A stretch of 64,000 bases of DNA, taken from NCBI GenBank assembly GCA_963763485.1, contig CAVXOW010000009.1, positions 310,001 to 374,000 of the forward strand, written 5' to 3'. The position numbers and the translations under genes are program-made. Origin of the DNA: CAWCKS01 sp963763485 (GTDB lineage: Bacteria; Pseudomonadota; Alphaproteobacteria; Rhizobiales; Xanthobacteraceae). The notes below the pieces were generated by a model. The model did not search any database. It had not been told where the DNA came from and was given only the letters and a program-made list of their open reading frames with translations. Position 1 is the stretch's first letter. The number at the start of each line of letters is the position of its first letter. Of the stretch, positions 36,892 through 46,038 are shown in pieces.

Positions 36892-37734
36892 ATGAACTGG
36901 GACGACCTGCGCGTCATCGCCGCCGTGCGCGAGGCCGGCAGCTTCGCGGCTGCCGGCACGGCGTTGCATCTCGACGAGACGACGGTGGCGCGGCGGCTGT
37001 CGCGCATCGAGCGCGCGCTCGGCTTGCGGCTGTTCGAGGCGGTCGACGGCCGGCGCAAGCCGACACCGCAATGCGAAGCGGTACTGGTACATGTCCAGGC
37101 GATGGCGGGTCAGGTCGCCGCGCTCACCAAGATCGGGGCGAAGGCAGCAGGGGTCACCGGCCGCTTCCGCATCGCCAGCACGCACACCATCGCGGAAGAA
37201 TTCCTCGCCCCGCGCGCCGGCGATTTCCTCACCCGCAATGCGGGATTGACGCTGCAATTCCTGACCTCGAGCGAGAACGTCAAATTCTCGCGCTGGGAGG
37301 CGGACATTGCGATCAGGCTGCGCAAGCCGGAGAAGGGCGACTTCACGATCTCAAAGCTCGGCGAACTCGCGCTCTACTTCATCGAGCCGGCGGCCGAAAG
37401 GGGCGCAGACTCGGTCGTGTGCGGCTATCCCGATACGCTTGATCTCATTCCCGAGGCGCAATTCCTCGAGAGCCGCGGCTTGAAGCCGGGCGCGCGCTGC
37501 GTCACCGACAATGTCCGCGTCATCCATGCGCTGCTGCAATCGCATCGGGCGGTCGGCATCCTGCCCGCTTATTTGTGCGGCGAACTGCTTGCCGACCGCC
37601 GGCTGCGGCTGACCGAGCTGAAGCGACGGCGCGAAATCTGGCTCCTGGTGCAGAACCATCTCAGGCGCGACGGCGCGGCGCGGCTCGTCATCGACTGGAT
37701 CCGCGACGGATTCGCGGATCGATCGCACGCGTGA
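36892..37734 (+). CDS. LysR-family transcriptional regulator
   Basis: A 280-residue LysR protein. The N-terminal helix-turn-helix is LRVIAAVREAGSFAAAGTAL to ETTVARRLSRIERALGLRLF (residues 5-48). The linker helix and effector-binding domain follow. The ATG at 36892 is preceded by AAAGGG. It is divergent from the GST gene across 124 bases, so it may regulate GST. An intrinsic terminator follows at 37815. Confidence 0.87.
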   Translation: MNWDDLRVIAAVREAGSFAAAGTALHLDETTVARRLSRIERALGLRLFEAVDGRRKPTPQCEAVLVHVQAMAGQVAALTKIGAKAAGVTGRFRIASTHTIAEEFLAPRAGDFLTRNAGLTLQFLTSSENVKFSRWEADIAIRLRKPEKGDFTISKLGELALYFIEPAAERGADSVVCGYPDTLDLIPEAQFLESRGLKPGARCVTDNVRVIHALLQSHRAVGILPAYLCGELLADRRLRLTELKRRREIWLLVQNHLRRDGAARLVIDWIRDGFADRSHA

Positions 37735-37814
37735 ACGAACTGGGGGCAGGCGCCTCGACGCGCTGCTCACCCGTCGTGTGCGATTGAAGGCCGGCGAAAC
37801 GGCCTGACGAAAGG

Positions 37815-37838
37815 AAGGGCCGCGCTCGCGCGGTCCTT
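37815..37838. terminator. Intrinsic terminator after LysR gene
   Basis: A 10-bp stem with one G-T pair (37815-37824 with 37829-37838) closes a 4-base loop and is followed by CAATTCTT. It may also serve the pilin gene on the other strand. Confidence 0.7.
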
Positions 37839-37869
37839 CAATTCTTCCGGCAGTCCGGCTCTGCAGCCG

Positions 37870-38037
37870 TCAGCTTATTTCAGAGAGGCGTTGATCGAGA
37901 TCGAACTTGCCGCTCAGCGTGGTACCGAGCGTGTTGACCGCGGTGATGATCGCAAGTGCGATGCCCGCCGCAATCAGCGCATACTCGATCGCAGTTGCAC
38001 CGGATTCGTTGGAGAGGAAGCGCTTAATCAGTTGCAT
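37870..38037 (-). CDS. Flp/Fap type IVb pilin
   Basis: A 55-residue prepilin. It begins MQLIKRFLSNESGATAIEYA with the class IVb processing site between the Gly and the Ala-Thr-Ala-Ile-Glu-Tyr, then one long hydrophobic helix (ALIAAGIALAIITAVNTLGT). These are the marks of Flp pilins made by Tad systems. No cpaA, cpaB or tad genes are nearby, so it is an orphan gene and assembly would use a machine coded elsewhere. AGGGG precedes the ATG. It lies downstream of groEL on the same strand but beyond a terminator. Confidence 0.9.
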   Translation of the reverse strand: MQLIKRFLSNESGATAIEYALIAAGIALAIITAVNTLGTTLSGKFDLDQRLSEIS

Positions 38038-38256
38038 GGAATGCCCCTTTGGCTGCTGCCAGTCAGCTGGCACTCGCTATTAAGCAGATAGGGTTTACCC
38101 GAGCGTTATCGTCGCAGGGGCAATATTCGTTAAAAAGCTCTGCGAATTTGCTGGGCTGCGGTTTGGATCGGCCGTCTTTGATTCCACGCCTTAGCTGCTG
38201 CGTGAACAGGATGGCCGGCCAGCAGCAGATGCGATAGCCGGCCGAATCCGAAAGCA

Positions 38257-38284
38257 AAAACCCCGGCATGGCTGCCGGGGTTTT
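38257..38284 (-). terminator. groESL terminator
   Basis: The stem CCCCGGCA/TGCCGGGG (38261-38268 with 38273-38280), flanked by AAAA and TTTT, lies 114 bases after the groEL stop. On the minus strand it is followed by TTTTTGCTTT, so it should end the groESL message. A second palindrome at 38338-38358, AAGTCGGGCTTGCCCGACTT, lies between it and groEL. Confidence 0.85.
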
Positions 38285-38397
38285 CGCATTCTTTGAGTTC
38301 GGTTGAAGCAGAGGACCAGAAGTCCATGCCGCCACTCAAGTCGGGCTTGCCCGACTTGAGCACATTCAAAACATGGCGGCCCGAACGCCGTTGGACT

Positions 38398-40038
<1,641 letters not shown>

Positions 40039-40073
40039 ATTGGATTTCCCTAAAGTCCAGGTTGGTCTCTGAC

Positions 40074-40175
40074 CCTCATCCTGAGGAGCGGCGAAGCCAC
40101 GTCTCGAAGGATGAGGCCCGTGATCATTGCCCTCATCCTTCGAGACGCCCGCTGCGCGGGCTCCTCAGGATGAGG
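40074..40175. repeat. Palindromic repeat inside groESL operon, family C
   Basis: 102 bases with terminal arms CCTCATCCTGAGGAGC / GCTCCTCAGGATGAGG and inner arms CGTCTCGAAGGATGAG / CTCATCCTTCGAGACG. Related elements are at 45863-46018 and 62843-62952. Being transcribed as part of groES-groEL mRNA, it would form a large stem-loop. Confidence 0.88.
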
Positions 40176-40184
40176 AGAGAGCGC

Positions 40185-40499
40185 TTAAGCGGCCTTCTTC
40201 TTGGCGGCGGTCTCTTCGAGCACGCCCATGATGTCGCTTTCCTTCATGATCAGGAGATCCTGACCGTCGATTTTCACCTCGGTGCCCGACCATTTGCCGA
40301 ACAGCACACGCTCGCCGACCTTGATATCGATCGGGATCAGCTTGCCGGACTCGTCACGACCACCCTTGCCGACCGCGACGACTTCGCCCTGGGAGGGCTT
40401 TTCCTTCACGGTGTCGGGGATGATGATGCCGCCAGCAGACTTTTCCTCTGCGTCGAGGCGCTTGACGACAACGCGATCGTGAAGCGGACGAAATTTCAT
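40185..40499 (-). CDS. groES: Co-chaperonin GroES
   Basis: A 104-residue co-chaperonin. It begins KFRPLHDRVVVKRLDAEEKS and contains the mobile loop EKSAGGIIIPDTVKEKPSQG that docks on GroEL. The ending KESDIMGVLEETAAKKKAA has a basic tail. It is first in the operon, 146 bases before groEL. AGGAGA lies before its ATG, and the CIRCE element is 45 bases upstream. Confidence 0.97.
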   Translation of the reverse strand: MKFRPLHDRVVVKRLDAEEKSAGGIIIPDTVKEKPSQGEVVAVGKGGRDESGKLIPIDIKVGERVLFGKWSGTEVKIDGQDLLIMKESDIMGVLEETAAKKKAA

Positions 40500-40544
40500 C
40501 GCTGTCTCTCCTAAATAGCTATGGACGTTGGATTTTTTGAATTG

Positions 40545-40571
40545 TTAGCAGTCGGGTCCGGCGAGTGCCAT
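40545..40571. promoter_or_regulatory. CIRCE element (HrcA operator) upstream of groES
   Basis: It reads TTAGCAGTC, 9 bases, GAGTGCCAT on the plus strand. The consensus is TTAGCACTC-N9-GAGTGCTAA; 8 of 9 and 7 of 9 bases agree, and the 9-base spacer is exact. HrcA would repress groES here. The two arms no longer pair perfectly with each other. Confidence 0.85.
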
Positions 40572-40838
40572 CACGACCTGTTCACGATTTAGAGTGCGCG
40601 TGGCGCAAGATCAAGGGCGGTTAACGAAAAAGCCGGCACTCAGGAAGGGAGGGTGCCAAAAATTTTTAATCATTCTTAACGCCGCCGGCGCGCTGTTAGC
40701 AGACCTTCGCGCATGCTGCCAATGCCTTGATAATCAACAACAATTTAAACTTTTGGGCTTGCAATGGATTGTCATGGAACTGAACATTTCCGAGTTGGGC
40801 GCGCTTCGCGCGAATGCGGTGCCGGGCTGGAGGTTGGA

Positions 40839-41108
40839 ATGGTTTCGAAGGACTTTGCCAAGCAGGTGCGAGGGTATGGTTTGACGACGGCCGAGATCCT
40901 CTATCGGCTGCCGGATCATCGGAGTGTGCTGCAGAGTTACATCTGGCAGGACTACGATATGTTCCCGAAATTCCCGGTGCTGCACGACTTCCTGGCGTTC
41001 TGGGAAGAGAAGCTGGAAGGCCCGCTGTTCTCGGTGACGGTTGCACATTCACGGTTGATCAAGCCGACCGAGTTGCGCGCGATCAGCGGCGAGTTCCGGT
41101 TGAACTGA
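40839..41108 (+). CDS. usg: Usg family protein
   Basis: An 89-residue protein, begun at the ATG at 40839 (MVSKDFAKQVRGYGLTTAEI). The Usg family motifs YRLPDHRSVLQSYIWQDYDM and FPVLHDFLAFWEEKLEGPLF are both intact. Usg takes its name from a gene upstream of trpF in Caulobacter; its function is unknown. Here no trp gene is nearby. It is read away from groES across about 340 bases holding the CIRCE region; no other gene is seen in that gap, and its own promoter should lie there. Confidence 0.86.
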   Translation: MVSKDFAKQVRGYGLTTAEILYRLPDHRSVLQSYIWQDYDMFPKFPVLHDFLAFWEEKLEGPLFSVTVAHSRLIKPTELRAISGEFRLN

Positions 41109-41139
41109 GCACCGGCCGCCTGCAGCGCACACCCGTTAT

Positions 41140-41683
41140 TTTGGCGGGCACGAAGCGTCCGCGGCCGCGATGCGCGAGATGGCGCGCGTGACAAAGCCCG
41201 CGGAATTGTCTGCGTTGCGACCGAAGTGCTGTTGCACAATCGGCCTGCGCATCCTGAGTTTTTCACCCCGCGCGATTTTCTGAAATACATCCTGCGTGGC
41301 AGTGATGAGCTTGCACTGGTCGACCCGATGAACTGGAGCAAGCCGCCCCAGGAATATCTCGACGATCCCATAGTCGTTCCTGACGAGATCGGTCGTTGCC
41401 GCAGACACGTTGTGCTGCGACGCGATCGTTTCGACTGGACATCCGCGATCGCGTTCCTGCGTTCGCGCGCAACGGCAACCGGCTCGTCTCGGCGTGTTGA
41501 ACGCCAGCGGCGATGCATTCATTCGCGAGCTCGAAGTTGCTCCGAACGCCCGCGCCGGGCAGGTCAAGATCGTTGTTCCCGGGGAATGCCCCCGTCGGGC
41601 CGCTGGTTATCCGTTCGGCCGCAGCGGGAAGCAGCACGGTGGAATTTGAGATTCGATCGGTTAAACTGTTGCCTCGATCCTAG
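41140..41683 (+). pseudogene. Remnant of a SAM-methyltransferase-like gene, several frame breaks
   Basis: Fragments in successive frames read as one protein: AAAMREMARVTKP, then (after a 1-base loss) GIVCVATEVLLHNRPAHPEF, FTPRDFLKYILRGSDELALV, DPMNWSKPPQEYLDDPIVVP and DEIGRCRRHVVLRRDRFDWT. Other frames follow with GVLNASGDAFIRELEVAPNA and RAGQVKIVVPG, and finally VGPLVIRSAAAGSSTVEFEI ending at a TAG at 41681. The first part looks like the C-terminus of a class I methyltransferase (Arg-Val-Thr-Lys-Pro-Gly-Gly strand). The last part is beta-rich and unassigned. The 5' half is missing. Several frame breaks point to a decayed gene. Confidence 0.65.
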
Positions 41684-41699
41684 CGAACAGGAGGTTGCC

Positions 41700-42236
41700 A
41701 TGGCCAAAGCCCGCGCAGCGACGAAATCAAGGTCCGGAGCACGACGCAAAGCCGCAACTGCGAAGGCTTCTCGCAGCCCCACAGGCCGCGGCAAAACCGC
41801 AAAACCCGCGCGCTCGGTCGCTCGTGCTGCTGCAGCACCGCGCAAGGTGAAGCGGCAGAAGCCGCAACGCGTCGCGATCAGCCACAATCGCGAGGAAGAT
41901 TTTGCGTCGGGCCTGCGCTCCTATGCGAAGTACCGCGATCTCGGCATCGCCGACGCCACTGACGGCATGGTCCGCGCGCATGTGATCCGCTTCGTCGAGC
42001 CATGCGATCCCGCCGTCGTCTCGATCCTGCATTTCCACGATACCCAGTTCCAGATGGTCTACGTGCTGAAGGGCTGGGTGAAGACCGAGCTCGAAGGGCA
42101 GGGCGAGGTCTTGATGCGCGAGGGCTCGTCATGGACCCAGCCGCCGAAGATCCGCCATGTCATCAACGATTATTCCGACGACTGCGAACTGCTCGAAGTG
42201 ATCCTGCCGGCGGAGTTCGATACGGTCAAGGTGTGA
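41700..42236 (+). CDS. Cupin-domain protein with lysine/alanine-rich basic tail at N-terminus
   Basis: A 178-residue protein. Residues 1-60 are extremely rich in Lys, Arg and Ala (MAKARAATKSRSGARRKAAT, further KPARSVARAAAAPRKVKRQK), like histone H1 or AlgP-type tails. Residues 65-178 form a cupin (FASGLRSYAKYRDLGIADAT, then ILHFHDTQFQMVYVLKGWVK) with His residues for metal (HFHD) and later RHVINDYSDDCELLEVILP. AGGAGG lies 5 bases before the ATG. A basic DNA-binding-like tail on a cupin is unusual; nucleoid association is inference. Confidence 0.8.
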   Translation: MAKARAATKSRSGARRKAATAKASRSPTGRGKTAKPARSVARAAAAPRKVKRQKPQRVAISHNREEDFASGLRSYAKYRDLGIADATDGMVRAHVIRFVEPCDPAVVSILHFHDTQFQMVYVLKGWVKTELEGQGEVLMREGSSWTQPPKIRHVINDYSDDCELLEVILPAEFDTVKV

Positions 42237-42266
42237 GGCTCAGGCTTTCGCATAAATATCCAATCT

Positions 42267-42371
42267 GTCATCGCCCGGCTTGACCGGGCGATCCAGTACT
42301 CCCTGTTGCAAGTTGTCGAAAGCAACTAACGCTGCGGGCTACTGGATGCCCCGCTTGAAGCGGGGCATGAC
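42267..42371. repeat. Palindromic repeat, family D
   Basis: The outer hairpins are GCCCGGCTTGACCGGGC (left) and GCCCCGCTTGAAGCGGGGC (right). The inner arms ATCCAGTA/TACTGGAT enclose TGTTGCAAGTTGTCGAAAGC. It fills the gap between the cupin and the aldo-keto reductase. The element at 43401-43485 has a similar hairpin style. Confidence 0.8.
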
Positions 42372-42391
42372 AAAGAAGAGAAGGACAAAAA

Positions 42392-43379
42392 ATGCCAACA
42401 CTTCCCCATCGCGCGCTCGGCAAGCAGGGCCTGAAAGTCTCCACCATCGGGCTTGGCTGCATGTCGCTGTCAGGTGTCTACGGCGAGGCCAACGACGCCG
42501 AGTCGGAAAAACTGATCCAGCAGGCGATCGAGCTCGGCGTCGATCATTTCGACTCCTCCGACATGTATGGCTGGGGTCACAACGAGACCGTGCTCTGCGC
42601 GTGCGCTGAAAGGCCGGCGCGATCGCGTGGTGCTGGCGACGAAGTTCGGCCAGGTCCGTCGCGAAGGCGGGGGCAACGGCGTCGACGGCAGCCCGAAGCA
42701 CGTGATGCAGGCGTGCGAGGACAGCCTGAAGCGGCTCGGTGTCGAGGTCATCGACCTCTACTACCAGCACCGTGTCGATCCGAGCGTGCCGATCGAGGAT
42801 ACGGTCGGCGCGATGGCAAAACTCGTGCAGCAGGGCAAGGTGAAATACCTCGGCCTTTCCGAAGCGCGGCCCGACACCATCCGCAGAGCTCACAAGGTGC
42901 ATCCGATCGCGGCGGTGCAGACCGAATATTCGCTGCTCTATCGCACCGAGGCCGAAGAGACGCGCAAGACCACGCGTGAGCTCGGCATCGGCTACGTCGC
43001 CTATTCGCCGCTCGGGCGCGGCTTTCTCACTGGCGCAATCAAGCAGTTTTCCGACGTCGATGGCCGCCGCGCAGCGCATCCGCGTTTCCAGGAGGCGAAC
43101 TTCGCGCACAACCGAGCGCTCGTCGCCAAGGTCGAGGCCATCGCCCAGGAGAAGCGCTGCACGCCGGCGCAGGTCACGCTGGCCTGGCTGCTGGCGCAGG
43201 GCGACGATGTCGTCGCCATTCCAGGCACGCGCTACATCAAGCGGGTGCAGGAAAATCTCGGCGCGCTCGAGGTGAAGCTGTCGGTCGACGACGTCGCGGC
43301 GATCACGAAAGCAGTTCCGGCCGGCTCTGCCTCTGGGGAGCGTTATCCGGCTGCTGCGATGAAGGCGGTGTATTTGTAG
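42392..43379 (+). pseudogene. Aldo/keto reductase, single +1 frameshift
   Basis: The N-terminus reads TLPHRALGKQGLKVSTIGLG with CMSLSGVYG and the catalytic Asp/Tyr segment FDSSDMYGWGHNETVL. At 42596-42602 the frame shifts by one base and the sequence is locally altered. The next frame continues with ALKGRRDRVVLATKFGQVRR, IDLYYQHRVDPSVPIEDTVG (catalytic His), GYVAYSPLGRGFLTGAI and the NADPH-binding RYIKRVQENLGAL region, to the stop at 43379. The full protein would be about 328 residues, normal for the family. Either a recent mutation or a sequence error. Confidence 0.85.
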
Positions 43380-43400
43380 CCGTCGCGATTGGCAGAGATC

Positions 43401-43485
43401 GTCATGCCCGGCCTTGTGCCGGGCATCCACGTCTTGAGGACATGCACCAAGAGACGTGGATGGCCGGGACAAGCCCGGCCATGAC
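43401..43485. repeat. Palindromic repeat, family D variant
   Basis: The outer arms are GTCATGCCCGGCC and GGCCATGAC with internal CCACGTCTTG/AAGAGACGTGG. It sits between the convergent aldo-keto reductase and decarboxylase genes and could act as a bidirectional terminator. Confidence 0.8.
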
Positions 43486-43501
43486 CGCGAAAGGGACGCC
43501 C

Positions 43502-44110
43502 CTACATCCCCGTCCTTACCCCGAGCCCAACCATGAACCGCTCGCGAATCTGCACGGGATCGCGGTGGGTCGTCGCGCGCGCGGCCTCGGAATCGATCCG
43601 CGCTGCGATCAGGCTTGGCTTGCCGCTGGCCATAGCCGTCGCGACCAGGCCGTCGAAATCCGCCTCGTCCGCAGCCCAGGCGCTGCTGGCAAGTCCTGCT
43701 CCGCGCGCAATCGCGACGAGGTCGCTACCTGACTGCGCCGGCGTCTTCTGGCCGCCGGTGATCTGGTAGATGCCGTTGTCGAAGGCGATCAGCGTCAGGT
43801 TCTGCGGCGAAAGCATCGCGATTGTGGTGAGGCAGCCAAGCTGCATCAACAGCGAGCCGTCGCCCTCCAGAGCGATCACCTTACGCTGCGGCTGCGCCAG
43901 CGCCACCCCGAGTGCGATCGGGAATGCCAGCCCCATGCTGCCGAGCATGTAGAAATTTGCCGGCCGGCGCGCCGCCGCCCAGAGGTCGAAGTTGGTGTTG
44001 CCGATACCGGCGACGACGGCGGTCTGCTCGTCGAGCCGTTTGACCAGCCGCGAGGTCAGCTCGAAGCGGTTCATGGTCTTGGTGTTTGCGACCGTGGTTC
44101 TGTCCTGCAT
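43502..44110 (-). CDS. TPP-dependent 2-oxoacid decarboxylase, C-terminal (PP) subunit; sulfopyruvate/phosphonopyruvate decarboxylase-like
   Basis: A 202-residue protein that equals the C-terminal TPP-binding domain of phosphonopyruvate or sulfopyruvate decarboxylase (ComE-like). The TPP-Mg motif is GDGSLLM with the matching Asn in LTLIAFDNGIYQ. The conserved GIGNTNFDLWAA and LGSMGLAFPIALGVALAQ segments are present. The ATG at 44110 has GGGAGG upstream. The N-terminal (Pyr) domain is coded by the preceding gene, with 11 bases between. In two-gene form this enzyme has been linked to sulfopyruvate, which is not proven here. Confidence 0.84.
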   Translation of the reverse strand: MQDRTTVANTKTMNRFELTSRLVKRLDEQTAVVAGIGNTNFDLWAAARRPANFYMLGSMGLAFPIALGVALAQPQRKVIALEGDGSLLMQLGCLTTIAMLSPQNLTLIAFDNGIYQITGGQKTPAQSGSDLVAIARGAGLASSAWAADEADFDGLVATAMASGKPSLIAARIDSEAARATTHRDPVQIRERFMVGLGVRTGM

Positions 44111-44121
44111 GATCGCCTCCC

Positions 44122-44646
44122 TCAAGCCGCGAACACTTTGCCGCCGGTCAACAGCGGCGACAGGATGAAGGTGACGGCGGCCTGCGTCGCCACCGCCTGC
44201 TTGATCGAGCGATCAACGATGAACTCCAGCGCGTCGATGTCGGTGATGGTGTGGTGCTCCATCGCGAGCGAATCCAGCACCGGACGCATGGTCCGGCACA
44301 CCAGCGCCTGGCCGAAGTTGAATTCGCCGAGCGTGCCGCGCTCCGAGACGAACATGATCAGCGGGATTTGATAGGGCACCGCGAGCGAGGCCAGCGCATT
44401 CGCCAGCGTCGCAAAGCCGGAGGTCTGCATCAGTACCGCGCCGCGTACGCCGCCCATCCAGCCGCCCGAGACGATGCCGACGGCTTCCTCTTCGCGCGCC
44501 GCAGGAAAGGCCGTGAAGTGCGGATCGGCGTGCAGTTTGCCGATCAGGCTGCCCAAAACCTTGTCCGGCACATAGGGCACGAGGCGAACCTCGTTCTGCT
44601 TCAGCGTGTCGAGGATCACCTGGTCCCAGGGGCGCTTCTCAGGCAT
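44122..44646 (-). CDS. TPP-dependent 2-oxoacid decarboxylase, N-terminal (Pyr) subunit
   Basis: A 174-residue partner of the previous protein (ComD-like). It is the Pyr half-domain, with FPAAREEEAVGIVSGGWMGG carrying the catalytic Glu of TPP enzymes, and LMQTSGFATLANALASLAVP. The two proteins must assemble for activity, since the cofactor lies at the subunit interface. The ATG at 44646 has GGAG 7 bases upstream. It is divergent from a 2-hydroxyacid dehydrogenase gene across about 157 bases with three palindromes. Confidence 0.84.
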   Translation of the reverse strand: MPEKRPWDQVILDTLKQNEVRLVPYVPDKVLGSLIGKLHADPHFTAFPAAREEEAVGIVSGGWMGGVRGAVLMQTSGFATLANALASLAVPYQIPLIMFVSERGTLGEFNFGQALVCRTMRPVLDSLAMEHHTITDIDALEFIVDRSIKQAVATQAAVTFILSPLLTGGKVFAA

Positions 44647-44721
44647 TTGCAAACTCCATGCGCCAATCGTTGGGCGTCAGTGCAGCTTGATATCATCGCC
44701 GCGATTGTCAACAATCCCGCG

Positions 44722-44785
44722 CCGAAAGTCGGGCCTGCCCGACTTTCGCATTAATAATGCGAAATCCCGGGCAAGCCCGGGTTTC
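44722..44785. repeat. Three consecutive palindromes between divergent genes
   Basis: Hairpins CGAAAGTCGGGC/GCCCGACTTTCG (44723-44748), CATTAATAATG (44749-44759), and GAAATCCCGGGC/GCCCGGGTTTC (44761-44785) lie next to each other. They occupy the region where divergent promoters should lie. The first hairpin shares the AAGTCGGGC...GCCCGACTT core with the palindrome at 38338-38358. Confidence 0.75.
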
Positions 44786-44803
44786 GTGGGAGAACTTCAA
44801 CCA

Positions 44804-45841
44804 ATGAAACCCGTCACCAAGAACGTGTTCTACGTCAAATACCTGCCCGACGACCTCTACATCGACGTGCTGAAGAGCAAGGGCGACATCAACCTGACCA
44901 GGCTGGAGAACGATGCGCCGGCGGCGATCGCCGATCCCGTGCTGAAGGGCGCCCACGCCTACCAGTGCGGCGCCTCGCGCCAGGAGCTGGCGCCGCATTT
45001 CCACGTGACCAACGCGCTGATCGCGCGCTGTCCCGACCTGTTGATCGTTTCCAGCCACGGCGCCGGCTACGACACAGTCGACGTCGACGCCTGCACCAAG
45101 GCTGGCATCCTCGTGCTCAACCAGTCCGGCGGCAACGCCCAGTCGGTTGCCGAGCATGCGCTCGGCATGATGCTGTCGCTGTCGAAGAAGATCGTGCAGG
45201 TCGACAAGGCCCTGCGGCGTGGGGGTTTGAGCGATCGGACTGCGTTCAAGGGCACGGAAGTCTACGGCAAGACGGTTGGGATTATCGGGCTCGGCAATGT
45301 CGGCCGCCGCCTTGCGGCGATGTGCAAGGCAGCTCTGAACATGCGAGTGCTGGCGTACGACCCGTATCTGGACGCTGCGACGATTGCCGCGCGCGGCGGG
45401 GAAAAGGTCGGCCTCGAACCGCTCTTGGCGCAATCTGATTTCGTCTCGATCAATTGTCCGCTAGCCAAAGATAGTCGCAAGCTGTTCGGTGCGGCGCAAT
45501 TCGCGGCGATGCAGCCGCACGCCATCTTCATCACCACCGCGCGTGGCTTCATTCATGACGAGACCGACCTTGCCGCGGCGTTGCGCGACAAGAAAATCGC
45601 GGGTGCCGGCCTCGATGTCTGGGAAGACGAGCCGCCGCCCGCAAACCATCCGCTGCTGCAGTTCGACAATGTGATGGTCTCACCGCACACCGCCGGCGTG
45701 ACCAACGACGCGCGCCGCAACATGGCGAAGATCGCGGCCGATCAGCTGCGCAACACGCTCGCCGGCGAGCGGCCGGAGCGACTCGTCAATCCGGAGGCCT
45801 GGCCGCTCTACAAGGAGCGGTTCGCGAGGGCGCTGGGGTAG
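44804..45841 (+). CDS. D-2-hydroxyacid dehydrogenase
   Basis: A 345-residue NAD(P)-dependent dehydrogenase of the D-isomer family. The NAD motif is VGIIGLGNVGRRLA (GxGxxG). The catalytic Arg lies before IFITTARGFIHDE and the His in MVSPHTAGVTNDAR. The N-terminal domain contains LIVSSHGAGYDTVDVD. It is divergent from the 2-oxoacid decarboxylase pair, so a shared pathway for a short hydroxy/oxo acid (for example a sulfo- or phosphono-acid) is possible. Substrate is not deducible. Confidence 0.87.
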   Translation: MKPVTKNVFYVKYLPDDLYIDVLKSKGDINLTRLENDAPAAIADPVLKGAHAYQCGASRQELAPHFHVTNALIARCPDLLIVSSHGAGYDTVDVDACTKAGILVLNQSGGNAQSVAEHALGMMLSLSKKIVQVDKALRRGGLSDRTAFKGTEVYGKTVGIIGLGNVGRRLAAMCKAALNMRVLAYDPYLDAATIAARGGEKVGLEPLLAQSDFVSINCPLAKDSRKLFGAAQFAAMQPHAIFITTARGFIHDETDLAAALRDKKIAGAGLDVWEDEPPPANHPLLQFDNVMVSPHTAGVTNDARRNMAKIAADQLRNTLAGERPERLVNPEAWPLYKERFARALG

Positions 45842-45862
45842 GCGGCCTGGCACCAATCTAGG

Positions 45863-46018
45863 CCGTCACCCTGAGGTGCTCGGCGCGCCGAGGGGTCGTC
45901 GGTGGATGAATAAGCTTGGTCGCGCCGAGCCTCGAAGGGCGACGGCCCGGGCGCGACGGCCCGCTCATGGGCCGCTCATCCTTCGAGGCTCGCAAGAGCT
46001 CGCACCTCAGGATGACGG
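45863..46018. repeat. Palindromic repeat, family C, copy 2 (long variant)
   Basis: The ends are CCGTCACCCTGAGGTGC and GCACCTCAGGATGACGG. Inner arms GAGCCTCGAAGG / CCTTCGAGGCTC surround a GC-rich middle with repeated ATGGGCCGCTCAT. It lies between the convergent dehydrogenase and SDR genes. Confidence 0.82.
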
Positions 46019-46038
46019 AGACAGGCTGGTGCTATTGC

